From assembly GCF_011806405.1 (NCBI RefSeq), contig NZ_JAATOW010000015.1, forward strand, positions 1 through 64,000: a stretch of 64,000 nucleotides of DNA, given 5' to 3'. Under the pieces are notes generated by a model, which searched no databases, was not told where the DNA came from, and worked only from the letters and a program-made list of their open reading frames with translations. Shown here one piece after another: positions 8,122 to 16,321 of this stretch. The stretch is from Pseudooceanicola sp. HF7. Its GTDB lineage: Bacteria; Pseudomonadota; Alphaproteobacteria; Rhodobacterales; Rhodobacteraceae. A program made the translations under genes and the position numbers. Each line of letters begins with the position of its first letter. The stretch's first letter is position 1.

Positions 8122-9297
8122 ATGCCTGTCATCAATCGAATAGCCGCCTTCGAAGCGGACATGACCGGCTGGCGCCGCCACCTGCACGCCCACCCGGAAC
8201 TGGGCTTCGAATGCCACAAGACCGCCAACTTCATTGCCGACCGCCTGCGCAATTTCGGCGTGGACGAGATCCACGAGGGCATCGCCACCAGCGGGATCGT
8301 CGCACTGATCCGCGGCCGCGCCCCGGGGCCGACGATCGGCCTGCGCGCGGACATGGACGCGCTGCCGATGCAGGAACGCAGCGGGGTCGATCATGCCTCG
8401 CGCGCGGTGGGGCGCATGCATGCCTGCGGGCATGACGGCCATTCCACCATGCTGCTGGGCGCGGCCCGCTACCTATCGGAAACGCGTAACTTTTCCGGCA
8501 GCGTGGCGCTGATCTTCCAGCCGGCAGAGGAAGACGGCGGCGGTGGCGGGCGCATGGTTGAAGAGGGCATCATGGACCGCTTCGACATCACCCAGGTCTA
8601 TGCGCTGCACAACGCGCCGGGCCTGCCAGAGGGCACCTTCCGCACCGTGCCCGGCCCCCTGATGGCCGCCGTCGATACGCTGCATGTCCACATCCGCGGG
8701 GTCGGCGGCCACGCGGCCACGCCCCATGTTACCCGCGATCCCATCCCGGCGGTGATCGGCATCGTCTCCGCGATCCAGACCATCGGCACGCGCAATGCCG
8801 ATCCTCTGGATGACCTGGTGATCTCCGTCACCCAGATCCACACCGGCAGCGCGGAAAACGTCGTGCCCGAGACCGCCTATATCAACGGCACCGTGCGCAC
8901 CTTCGACCCCGCCGTTCAGGACCTTGTGGAAGAGCGCCTGCGCGCCATCGTCGCCGGCCAGGCCGCCGCCTACGGGGTCGAGGCAGAGCTGATCTATGAA
9001 CGCTGGTACCCGGCCACGGTGAACAACCCCGAAAAGGCCGCCTTCGCCGCAGACGTCGCCCGCACGATCTCGGGAGAGGTCCTCTGGGACGATGGCAAGG
9101 AAATGGGGGCCGAGGATTTCTCCTTCATGCTGAACGCCCGCCCCGGGGCCTTCCTGTTCCTGGGCCAGGGCGCAACCGCGCCGGTCCATCACCCCGAATA
9201 TGATTTCAACGACAGTATCGCCCCGGTCGGCGCCTCCTTCTTTGCCCGACTGGTCGAAACCGCACAGCCCCTGAAGACCGGGCAAGAGGAGAGCTGA
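8122..9297 (+). CDS. M20-family amidohydrolase (hippurate hydrolase / aminoacylase type)
   Basis: I chose ATG 8122 (MPVINRIAAFEADM) because AAGGAA lies six bases before it; earlier in-frame ATGs at 8101 and 8116 lack this. The product has 391 residues, the usual length. Family motifs are RRHLHAHPELGFE, GLRADMDALPMQE, MHACGHDGH (metal-binding), FQPAEEDGGGG and the C-terminal KEMGAEDFSFML. The enzyme is a binuclear metallo-amidohydrolase that removes acyl groups from amino acids or related compounds. The agmatinase gene follows after one base, so the pair is an operon. This suggests joint breakdown of an acylated or guanidino nitrogen compound, which is an inference. Confidence 0.9.
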   Translation: MPVINRIAAFEADMTGWRRHLHAHPELGFECHKTANFIADRLRNFGVDEIHEGIATSGIVALIRGRAPGPTIGLRADMDALPMQERSGVDHASRAVGRMHACGHDGHSTMLLGAARYLSETRNFSGSVALIFQPAEEDGGGGGRMVEEGIMDRFDITQVYALHNAPGLPEGTFRTVPGPLMAAVDTLHVHIRGVGGHAATPHVTRDPIPAVIGIVSAIQTIGTRNADPLDDLVISVTQIHTGSAENVVPETAYINGTVRTFDPAVQDLVEERLRAIVAGQAAAYGVEAELIYERWYPATVNNPEKAAFAADVARTISGEVLWDDGKEMGAEDFSFMLNARPGAFLFLGQGATAPVHHPEYDFNDSIAPVGASFFARLVETAQPLKTGQEES

Positions 9298-9298
9298 C

Positions 9299-10264
9299 AT
9301 GGCATTGGAAGACGCGAAAACCCAGGTGGATCAGGCCTTTACCCGGGACGATGTAAAAGGCGCCAGCTTCGAGAACGCCTTCGGTGGCGCCACCAGCTTC
9401 CTGCGGCGACGCTATACCAAGGACCTGTCCGGGATCGACGTGGCCGTGACCGGCATTCCCTTCGACCAGGCGGTCACCAACCGCACCGGCACCCGCCTGG
9501 GCCCGCGCGCGATCAGAGAGGCCTCGACCCTGCAGCCCTATGATCCGCCCTATGGCTGGGGCTTCGATCCGCTGGGCGAATTCGCCGTGGCCGATTACGG
9601 CGACCTGGCCTTCGACTATGCCAAGGTCTCCGACTTCCCCGAAACCCTGACACAGCACATCCGCAGCATCCTCGACCAAGGCGCGGCGTCCATCGCGCTT
9701 GGCGGGGATCATTATATTTCCTTCCCGATTATAAAGGCTTACGCCGAAAAGTTCGGGCCGATGTCGCTGATCCACTTCGATGCGCACAGCGATACTTGGG
9801 TCGATGACGACATGGAGCGGATCGACCACGGGACGATGTTCTACAAGGCGATCAAGCTGGGGCTGATCGACCCCAAGACCTCCGTTCAGGTGGGCATCCG
9901 CACGGTGAACCTCGACGGCGACATGGGGATGAACATCATCGACGCGCCAGAGGTGCATGAGACCGGCAATGCCGCCGTGGCCGCGAAGATCCGCCAGATC
10001 GTCGGTGACCGCCCGGCCTACCTCAGCTTCGATATCGACTGCCTCGACCCGGCCTATGCGCCCGGCACCGGAACGCCTGTCTGGGGCGGTCTGACCTCTG
10101 CCCAGGCCGCGGCTATCCTGCGCGGCATTGCCGGCGTGAACCTCCAGGGCGGCGACATCGTGGAGGTCTCTCCACCCTTCGATACTACCGGCGCCACCGC
10201 CGTGGCCGGGGCCCATGTGGCGATGGAGATCCTCTGCCTCTGGGCCTGGACGCGCCGGGGCTAG
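9299..10264 (+). CDS. speB: Agmatinase / ureohydrolase-family enzyme
   Basis: This 321-residue protein of the ureohydrolase fold keeps every Mn2+ ligand: GGDH (H138), FDAHSD (D161, H163, D165) and FDIDCLDP (D245, D247). The stretch GTRLGPRAIREAS near residue 65 is also typical. Members hydrolyse a guanidino group to urea; agmatine is the commonest substrate, but guanidinobutyrate, guanidinopropionate and guanidine hydrolases share the same motifs. The ATG follows the upstream M20 stop after one base, so translation is probably coupled. The symbol is given for the family; the true substrate is uncertain. Confidence 0.87.
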   Translation: MALEDAKTQVDQAFTRDDVKGASFENAFGGATSFLRRRYTKDLSGIDVAVTGIPFDQAVTNRTGTRLGPRAIREASTLQPYDPPYGWGFDPLGEFAVADYGDLAFDYAKVSDFPETLTQHIRSILDQGAASIALGGDHYISFPIIKAYAEKFGPMSLIHFDAHSDTWVDDDMERIDHGTMFYKAIKLGLIDPKTSVQVGIRTVNLDGDMGMNIIDAPEVHETGNAAVAAKIRQIVGDRPAYLSFDIDCLDPAYAPGTGTPVWGGLTSAQAAAILRGIAGVNLQGGDIVEVSPPFDTTGATAVAGAHVAMEILCLWAWTRRG

Positions 10265-10348
10265 GCAGCCCGCGTCCCGAGCACGGCGTGCACCCGCCCA
10301 ACCCGCGACGCGCTCTGGGGCGGGCGCATGCCCCACGACAGGGACCCT

Positions 10349-10381
10349 CTTCATCTGGCCGAAAATACTTCGGGGGTGAGG
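10349..10381 (+). repeat. Dispersed intergenic repeat, copy A (divergent member)
   Basis: This copy reads CTTCATCTGGCCGAAAATAC and continues to a G-rich end at 10381. It resembles copies at 38042-38072 and 41062-41092 in having a pyrimidine-rich lead, GCCGAAAA and a GC hairpin-prone tail. It lies in the 150-bp gap between convergent gene ends. A GAGGGGGC/GCCCCCTC hairpin follows at 10393-10410. Confidence 0.45.
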
Positions 10382-10417
10382 GCCGCAGGCCCGAGGGGGC
10401 TGGCCCCCTCCACCCGC

Positions 10418-10699
10418 TCACATCCCGACGCAGGTCCCCTCCACCTCGCGCCACATCGGCACGTTCAGCGACATCTGGCATTGTGCGGCGAACTGCCGGC
10501 CGCCCACATCCAGGCAGCGGATCTCACCCATTTCCACCCGTGCGCCGTCACGATCCGTGCAGTAGCACTCGACCCCGGGCAGATGCGGGTAAAGCGGGCC
10601 GGACTGGTTGGCCTGGACCTCGACCGGCACGGCGCCGTCTTGCGCGCGGCTCGCGCCAGGCAGGATCAGGAACAGGATGGCAAGGCATTTCAGGTCCAT
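10418..10699 (-). CDS. Small exported Cys-containing hypothetical protein
   Basis: From ATG 10699 the product has 93 residues and starts MDLKCLAILFLILPGASRAQ, a clear signal peptide that ends near Ala-Gln (about residue 19). An upstream in-frame start at 10732 would add 11 residues before the hydrophobic core and is less likely. The mature part contains the pattern VECYCTDRDGARVEMGE and three further Cys (in EIRCLD, AAQCQM and EGTCVGM), which could form disulphides in the periplasm. The pattern feels like a conserved Rhodobacteraceae orphan family, but I cannot name a function. It is convergent with the agmatinase gene. Confidence 0.72.
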   Translation of the reverse strand: MDLKCLAILFLILPGASRAQDGAVPVEVQANQSGPLYPHLPGVECYCTDRDGARVEMGEIRCLDVGGRQFAAQCQMSLNVPMWREVEGTCVGM

Positions 10700-10758
10700 G
10701 GCCCAGCCTATCATGGCGGCGGCCTTGACCAAAGCCTTCTGATGAGAGACAGGAACGC

Positions 10759-11808
10759 ATGATCTCAGAAGACCGGCTTGCCCGCATCACGGGCCGATAC
10801 GAATACCTCGAGGCCGCGATGGCCGAGGCCAGCGGCGATTACGCTGCCCTGGCGCGCGAATATGCCGAACTCAAACCCGTGGTAGAGGTCGTGCGCGACT
10901 GGCAGGCCCTCCAGGGGGACCTGGCAGAGGCCGAGGCGATGCTCGAGGATCCCGAAATGGCGGCCCTGGCAGAGGAAGAGCTGCCGCAGCTGCGCGCCCG
11001 CCTGCCGAAGCTGGAGCACGCCCTGCAACTGGCGCTGCTGCCGCGCGATGCCGCCGATGCGCGCCCCGCCATGATAGAGATCCGCCCCGGAACGGGGGGC
11101 GACGAGGCCGCGCTTTTCGCCGGCGACCTGCTGCGCATGTACCAGCGCTACGCCGAAGCACGCGGCTGGAAGCTGGAGATCGTCGAACAGCAGCTGACCG
11201 AGCTTGGCGGCATCAAGGAAGTCACCGCGGCGGTGAAGGGCGACAACGTCTTCGCCCGGCTCAAGTACGAAAGCGGCGTGCATCGGGTCCAGCGGGTGCC
11301 CAGCACGGAAAGCGGCGGGCGGATCCACACCTCTGCCGCCACCGTGGCCGTGCTGCCGGAGGCAGAAGATGTGGATATCCGCATTGATCCAAATGACCTG
11401 CGCATCGACACCATGCGGGCCTCGGGCGCGGGCGGGCAGCACGTGAACACCACCGACAGCGCCGTGCGGATCACCCATATTCCCACCGGGATCGTCGTGA
11501 CCTCGTCAGAGAAATCCCAGCACCAGAACCGCGCCATCGCCATGCAGGTGCTGCGCAACCGGCTGTTCGACCTGGAGCGCCAGCGCGCAGACAGCGCGCG
11601 CGCGGCGGACCGCAAGGCGCAGGTCGGCTCGGGCGATCGCAGCGAACGGATCCGCACCTACAACTTCCCCCAGGGCCGCATGACCGATCACCGCATCACC
11701 CTGACGCTCTACAAGCTGGACCAGGTGATGCAGGGCGACCTGGACGAGATCATCGACGCGCTGACCGCCGATCACCAGGCGGCCCTCCTGGCGGAGGCCG
11801 AGGGATGA
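10759..11808 (+). CDS. prfA: Peptide chain release factor 1
   Basis: This 349-residue class I release factor contains the GGQ peptidyl-hydrolysis motif at residues 225-227 within [18 protein letters not shown]. Other conserved pieces are [17 protein letters not shown] and the C-terminal [14 protein letters not shown]. It recognises UAA and UAG stop codons; the family assignment to RF1 rather than RF2 fits the pairing with prmC. Its stop overlaps the prmC start (ATGA), which couples translation of the factor with the enzyme that methylates its own GGQ glutamine. Confidence 0.96.
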   Translation: MISEDRLARITGRYEYLEAAMAEASGDYAALAREYAELKPVVEVVRDWQALQGDLAEAEAMLEDPEMAALAEEELPQLRARLPKLEHALQLALLPRDAADARPAMIEIRPGTGGDEAALFAGDLLRMYQRYAEARGWKLEIVEQQLTELGGIKEVTAAVKGDNVFARLKYESGVHRVQRVPSTESGGRIHTSAATVAVLPEAEDVDIRIDPNDLRIDTMRASGAGGQHVNTTDSAVRITHIPTGIVVTSSEKSQHQNRAIAMQVLRNRLFDLERQRADSARAADRKAQVGSGDRSERIRTYNFPQGRMTDHRITLTLYKLDQVMQGDLDEIIDALTADHQAALLAEAEG

Positions 11809-12683
11809 GCACGCCGGAGACGGGCTTTGCCCGGATGTCGGACGCCGGCCGCCAGCTGGAAGATGCCGGGATCGACAACGGGCGGGGCGATGCCAAGGCC
11901 CTGATCGCCTATGCCTTCGGGGATCGTGTCCCGCGCTACGCCCTGATGGGCGTCCTGAAGGATCCGCTGCCAGAGGATGTCGCCGCGCGTTTCGAAGCCG
12001 CCATCGCCGCCCGCCTGACCCGCCAGCCCGTCAGCCAGATCATCGGCCGGCGCGCCTTCTGGCGGCATGATTTCATCGTCACGCCGGATGTGCTCGACCC
12101 ACGGCCGGACACAGAGACCCTTGTCGCGCAGGCGCTGGAAGAACCCTTCACGCGGCTGTTGGACCTTGGCACCGGCTCCGGGGCCATCGCGATTTCCCTG
12201 CTGGCCGAGCGTCCGCAGGCAAAGGGCCTGGCCAGCGACCTTTCCGCCCCGGCGCTTGAGGTTGCCCGCCGCAATGCGGCCGCCACCGGCGTCCTGGAAC
12301 GGCTAGAGCTTTGCCAGTCCAACTGGTTCTGCGCCATTGACGGGCAGTTCGACCTGATCGTCTCCAACCCGCCCTATATCAGCGCCAGCGAGATGGACGC
12401 GCTCAGCCCCGAGGTCCGCGATTGGGAGCCGCAGATGGCCCTGACCCCCGGTGGGGACGGGCTCTCTGCATACCGAGAGATCGCCGCCGGCGCCGCCGAT
12501 CACCTGACCCCCGGTGGCTGGCTCATGGTAGAGATCGGCTGGCAGCAGGGACCCGCCGTCAGCGAAATATTCCGCCAGCATGGGCTTGAAGATGTCTCCA
12601 TCCGTCACGACCTTGATGGAAGGGACCGGGTGGTCCGTGGCCGCAAGGCGCGGATCGGCGCGAAAACAGGGCAATCTGGTTAA
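11805..12683 (+). CDS. prmC: Release factor glutamine methyltransferase PrmC
   Basis: This 292-residue protein has an N-terminal helical domain and a Rossmann-type methyltransferase domain with [16 protein letters not shown] (SAM binding). The SNPPY motif (N188-Y191) binds the glutamine of the GGQ loop. PrmC uses S-adenosylmethionine to methylate the Gln side chain of release factors RF1 and RF2. Its ATG overlaps the last bases of prfA by four bases. The C terminus ends in a short basic tail ([13 protein letters not shown]) of ordinary length. Confidence 0.95.
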   Translation: MSTPETGFARMSDAGRQLEDAGIDNGRGDAKALIAYAFGDRVPRYALMGVLKDPLPEDVAARFEAAIAARLTRQPVSQIIGRRAFWRHDFIVTPDVLDPRPDTETLVAQALEEPFTRLLDLGTGSGAIAISLLAERPQAKGLASDLSAPALEVARRNAAATGVLERLELCQSNWFCAIDGQFDLIVSNPPYISASEMDALSPEVRDWEPQMALTPGGDGLSAYREIAAGAADHLTPGGWLMVEIGWQQGPAVSEIFRQHGLEDVSIRHDLDGRDRVVRGRKARIGAKTGQSG

Positions 12684-12906
12684 AACTGTCAGATATCCCT
12701 TGTCATTCGCCTGGTGACATGTTTATTCGAGGTATCCGGGACGCGGATGCTCGATATACAGCGCTCCCCCCGGATACCAAGCCAGACAGGAGCCGACCCC
12801 TCGCTCAAGGCGAAAAGACCCGCTCTAGGCGATTACGCACAAGGCGCAATGAGGCGCCGCTGGGGTACGACGGCAATCATGCTAACAAGGCTGGACAGCA
12901 GACCTT

Positions 12907-13761
12907 ATGAGATCTTCGAAATCACGTTCGCGGAACAAGTCCCGCAACCGGTCCGTCGGTAACATCATCAACCGCGTCTTCGATTCGTCGGGGCCGGAGG
13001 GCAAGGTGCGCGGCACGCCGCAGCAGATCATCGACAAGTACAACCAGCTCGCTCGCGATGCGCAGCTTTCCGGGGACCGCGTGGCCACGGAGAACTTCCA
13101 GCAGCATGCGGAGCACTACCTGCGCCTCCTGGGCGAAGCCCAGCGGGAACAGGACCGTCACCGCGAGCAGCAGGAACAGGAAAACCGCCAGCGTCAGGCC
13201 GAACGGGACCGGGAGCGCGCCGCGCGCCAGGACAACAACGGCGGCAATGGCAACGATGGCCAGGGCGATCAATCCCGCAACCAGAACAATGGCAACGGCG
13301 GTAACGGCGGCCAGAACAATGGCAGCTCGAACAACGGCCATCAGAATAACGGCAACGGTGGTAACGGCGGTGGCAACAACGGCCAGAACCAGCCCGCGCA
13401 GGCCGCATCGGGCCACAAGTCCGATGACAAGCCCGCGGATGGCTCCGGCGATCAGCCGCGCAAACCCCGCGCGCGCCGCAATGCCGAAGGCTCCGGCGAT
13501 GACGCCATGGCCCCCAAGCCCAAGCGCCAGTCGCGCGCCAAGCAGGCCCCGACCGATGATGTGATCGACACGACCTCGGGCGAAGAGGACTCCATGCTGG
13601 TGGATACGCCGGAAAGCAAATCCGCCGACCAGCAAGAGGCCAAGCCGAAGCCCGCGCCGCGCAAACGCGCGCCCCGCAAGAAAGAGCCCGCAGCCGCCAA
13701 GGATGACGCCTCTGGCGAGGCCCCTTCCGGCGATGGCGCGCCCCAGACCGCTGCGGAATAA
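12907..13761 (+). CDS. DUF4167 protein with a long Asn/Gly-rich disordered region
   Basis: This 284-residue protein begins with a basic RSSKSRSRNKSRNRS stretch, followed by the DUF4167 core (about residues 15-80, including NIINRVFDSSGPEGKVRGT and QQIIDKYNQLARDAQLSGD). Residues 80-108 form a charged, Gln/Arg-rich helix. Residues 109-162 are almost only Asn and Gly with some Gln and Ser, and the rest is a Lys/Pro/Ala-rich, low-complexity tail with KPAPRKRAPRKK. The arrangement suggests RNA or nucleic-acid binding at both ends of a prion-like linker; this is inference, since the family has no firm function that I know. The gene stands alone after prmC with 223 bases of leader. Confidence 0.88.
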   Translation: MRSSKSRSRNKSRNRSVGNIINRVFDSSGPEGKVRGTPQQIIDKYNQLARDAQLSGDRVATENFQQHAEHYLRLLGEAQREQDRHREQQEQENRQRQAERDRERAARQDNNGGNGNDGQGDQSRNQNNGNGGNGGQNNGSSNNGHQNNGNGGNGGGNNGQNQPAQAASGHKSDDKPADGSGDQPRKPRARRNAEGSGDDAMAPKPKRQSRAKQAPTDDVIDTTSGEEDSMLVDTPESKSADQQEAKPKPAPRKRAPRKKEPAAAKDDASGEAPSGDGAPQTAAE

Positions 13762-13824
13762 GATTCCGGCCTGAACGGGCCCCGGTTCAGACACCCGGGC
13801 CCAGACAGGCGGGACAAGATGCGA

Positions 13825-13850
13825 AAAGGGCGGCCCCGGGGCCGCCCTTT
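13825..13850. terminator. Perfect 26-base palindrome, bidirectional terminator
   Basis: AAAGGGCGGCCCC is followed directly by its reverse complement, and then by a pyrimidine-rich CTCTTTTCTC. It lies 64 bases after the DUF4167 stop and between convergent genes, so it can serve the DUF4167 gene and possibly the ksgA side. Confidence 0.65.
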
Positions 13851-13911
13851 CTCTTTTCTCTCGGTCTTTCTTTTCACCGCCTCTGCCTTCGGGGTAATCT
13901 CCCGGCGGGCA

Positions 13912-13967
13912 GGCAAGACGGGGGGGCCATCGAGACCCCGCCTTGCCTCGGGGGGCAAGGCCCCCCG
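13912..13967. repeat. Two further GC-rich hairpins downstream of ksgA
   Basis: GGCAAGACGGGG (13912-13923) pairs with CCCCGCCTTGCC (13936-13947) with one mismatch. Directly after it, CGGGGGGC (13949-13956) pairs with GCCCCCCG (13960-13967) around a three-base loop. Neither is followed by a T-run. They lie past the 3' end of the lpt-surA-ksgA operon and may stabilise that transcript end. Confidence 0.45.
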
Positions 13968-13997
13968 GGCGCCAAATGTCACGGGTTGGAAAAAGCC

Positions 13998-14840
13998 TCA
14001 GCCGGCGGCGATATTGCGCGCGAGGGCGCAGAACTGCTCAAGCCCCACGGTCTCGGCACGGTCGGTCGGCTGGATACCAGAGGCCAGCAGGCGATCCTCA
14101 AGATCCGGCGCAATGCCCTTCAGCGCAGAGCGCAGCATCTTGCGCCGCTGGTTGAAGGCCTTGGCAACGACGCGCTCCAGCACGAGGGGATCGGCGGGAT
14201 AGCGCGGCTCTGCAAGGGCGGTCAGATGGACCACGGCAGAGCTGACCTTGGGCGGCGGGGTGAAGGCCTCGGGCGGAAGAGAGATCGCGATCCGCGCCTC
14301 TGTCCGCCAGGAGGCCAGCAGCGCCAGCCGGCCATAGGCCTTGGATCCGGGCGTGGCCACGATCCGCTCTGCCACCTCGCGCTGGAACATCAGCGTCAGG
14401 CTTTCCCAGAAGGGCGGCCATTCCGGCGGCGTCAGCCAGCGCACCAGCAACTCCGTGCCGACGTTATAGGGCAGGTTGGCGGCAATGCGGATCGGTGGCG
14501 TCAGGTGGGCCAGCGGGTCCACCTCCAGCGCGTCGCCCTCTATCACCTCAAGCCGGCCGGGGTAGGCGGCGGCGACCTCTTCCAGGATCGCCAGGCAGCG
14601 GTGGTCCTTTTCGATTGCCAGCACCTTGCGCGCGCCCTCGGCCAGCAGGCCACGGGTCAGACCGCCCGGACCCGGGCCGATCTCAAGCACGTCGCAGCCT
14701 GTCAGATCCCCGGCCTGACGGGCGATCTTCGCCGTCAGGTTCAGGTCCAGAAGGAAGTTCTGGCCCAGTGACTTGCGGGCGGACAGACCGTGCTGGGTGA
14801 TGACCTCACGCAGCGGGGGCAGGCCATCTATACCGGCCAT
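13998..14840 (-). CDS. rsmA: 16S rRNA dimethyladenosine transferase KsgA (RsmA)
   Basis: This 280-residue protein carries [13 protein letters not shown] at the N terminus, [16 protein letters not shown] (SAM binding), and [13 protein letters not shown], whose NLPY motif is the catalytic signature of adenine N6-dimethyltransferases of the KsgA family. The enzyme dimethylates two adjacent adenines near the 3' end of 16S rRNA late in small-subunit assembly. It starts two bases after the surA stop, so it is co-transcribed with the outer-membrane genes. In many relatives pdxA lies between surA and ksgA; here pdxA is at 61783 instead. Confidence 0.96.
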   Translation of the reverse strand: MAGIDGLPPLREVITQHGLSARKSLGQNFLLDLNLTAKIARQAGDLTGCDVLEIGPGPGGLTRGLLAEGARKVLAIEKDHRCLAILEEVAAAYPGRLEVIEGDALEVDPLAHLTPPIRIAANLPYNVGTELLVRWLTPPEWPPFWESLTLMFQREVAERIVATPGSKAYGRLALLASWRTEARIAISLPPEAFTPPPKVSSAVVHLTALAEPRYPADPLVLERVVAKAFNQRRKMLRSALKGIAPDLEDRLLASGIQPTDRAETVGLEQFCALARNIAAG

Positions 14841-14842
14841 GA

Positions 14843-16159
14843 TTACTCCAGGATCCGCGCTTCGGAGCGCAGCTGCGCCAGGTAACCATCCGCATAGGAG
14901 GCCAGGCGACGGTTCTGCAGGCCAGAGACGATCTGCGCGCGGTCGATCTCGTCTGCGGAGGGGGCGCCGCTGGGCACCCGGCCACAGAGCATCAGCACCA
15001 CGCCGGTCTGCCCGCCATTGCGGCGCAGGTTGGTGGAGACCTCGTCCTTGTCCAGCTTGGCAAGCTCCAGCGCTACGTCGCGCGGCACCTGGCCGGTGGG
15101 TACGGTCTGGCGATCCAGCACCGCCGGCGGCTGGCCATGGGCCACGCCGTAAAGGTCATCGCAGGTGTCGACCTCCTGGGTGACCTGGGCCATGCGCTTC
15201 AGGCCGGCTTCGGTGTTCGCCCCATCCACGTAGTACATCGCGTAATCCACCGCCGAATAGGTCACCTGCGGCGCGCCGGTTTCCTGGATGGCGCGCAGCT
15301 GGAACAGCGCAAAGGCGCCTTCGACGGGCAGCGGAGCGGTCACGTCCCCCGGTGCCATGGACATCAGCGTGCTTTGCAGCGGGCCGGGCAGGGTCGAAAG
15401 ATCCATCCAGTCCACGCGCCCGCCCAAAGTGCGGGTCGGGGCGGCGGAATATTGCGCGGCGGCCTCCGAAAAGGCACCGGTCGTGCTGATCTGCGAAATC
15501 TGCTGCGCCAATGCCTCGGCCCGGGCCGGATCGGGCTGCAGCGGAATGAAGATCTCGGACAGCAGGACGCTGACGCCGCCAGGGCGGGATTGGGTTTCGA
15601 TCGCGCGGTCGACCTCGTCTTCAGAGATCTGGACCTTGCTGCCGAAACGGCCCTGGACGACCTGCCGCCAGGCCGTGCCGGCGGTAACGAAATCGCGGAA
15701 GGTCTCGCGCGCCACGCCAGCCTGGGCCAGGGCGGCGACGAATTCCTCGGTGCCCATGCCGCCGCGCCCGGCGAATTCAGCCATGCCGGCCTCGACCTCG
15801 TCAGGGCCCGGATTGATCCCGGCGCTGCGCGCCGCGGCCAGCTTCAGGCGGTCGTCGATCAGTTGCTCGCGCGCCAGCTCTGCCGGATCGCCCGTGCCGC
15901 CCAGCACGCTCAGCAGCCTTGTGCGCTGGTCCAGCTCATAGGCGGTGATGACCTCGTCATTGACGCGGATCACCGGGGAAAAGCTTTGCGCCGCCGCGGC
16001 CTGCGGGTGCAGCACTGCCACCGCGGTCGCCGGAACCAGCACGGGGCCAAGCACCGGGGCAAGAGGCGTCAGCACGAGGGTGAGGGCGGTAAGGGTGCGC
16101 CGCAGGGTCGGGCCGGCGGCTCCGGTCGTGCGGGAATTCGGACGGATCGTCACGGTCAT
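14843..16159 (-). CDS. surA: Periplasmic chaperone / peptidyl-prolyl isomerase SurA
   Basis: This 438-residue protein has a long signal region (hydrophobic residues about 22-50, Ala-rich end near AAAQS). It is followed by the SurA N-terminal domain with [19 protein letters not shown], repeated helices and [15 protein letters not shown] parvulin-type domain (about residues 200-300) contains [27 protein letters not shown] and WMDLSTLP. SurA escorts unfolded outer-membrane proteins, LptD among them, through the periplasm. The neighbouring lptD gene and shared direction fit this role. The translation start at 16159 gives an unusually long N-terminal leader, so a start slightly downstream is possible. 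Confidence 0.92.
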   Translation of the reverse strand: MTVTIRPNSRTTGAAGPTLRRTLTALTLVLTPLAPVLGPVLVPATAVAVLHPQAAAAQSFSPVIRVNDEVITAYELDQRTRLLSVLGGTGDPAELAREQLIDDRLKLAAARSAGINPGPDEVEAGMAEFAGRGGMGTEEFVAALAQAGVARETFRDFVTAGTAWRQVVQGRFGSKVQISEDEVDRAIETQSRPGGVSVLLSEIFIPLQPDPARAEALAQQISQISTTGAFSEAAAQYSAAPTRTLGGRVDWMDLSTLPGPLQSTLMSMAPGDVTAPLPVEGAFALFQLRAIQETGAPQVTYSAVDYAMYYVDGANTEAGLKRMAQVTQEVDTCDDLYGVAHGQPPAVLDRQTVPTGQVPRDVALELAKLDKDEVSTNLRRNGGQTGVVLMLCGRVPSGAPSADEIDRAQIVSGLQNRRLASYADGYLAQLRSEARILE

Positions 16160-16321
16160 CTTCTCTGCCTAATCCAGTTGCCTGTCTTCGGATGCCCTGG
16201 CCGGCATCCCTTGGTTCTTTGACGCATTCGCGGTCTTGCCCCGGGGGTGCGCGCCATGGCCTGCATGGCGGCGCGGGCGGGGGATCGTTTCCTGTCTAGT
16301 CCGATTGCCCCGCGGTCTCAA

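Noticed and set aside
13231-13395. The repeat-rich DNA in the DUF4167 gene as a CRISPR or minisatellite
   Set aside because: The repeats follow codon triplets for Asn and Gly in a continuous reading frame. There are no spacers of constant length.
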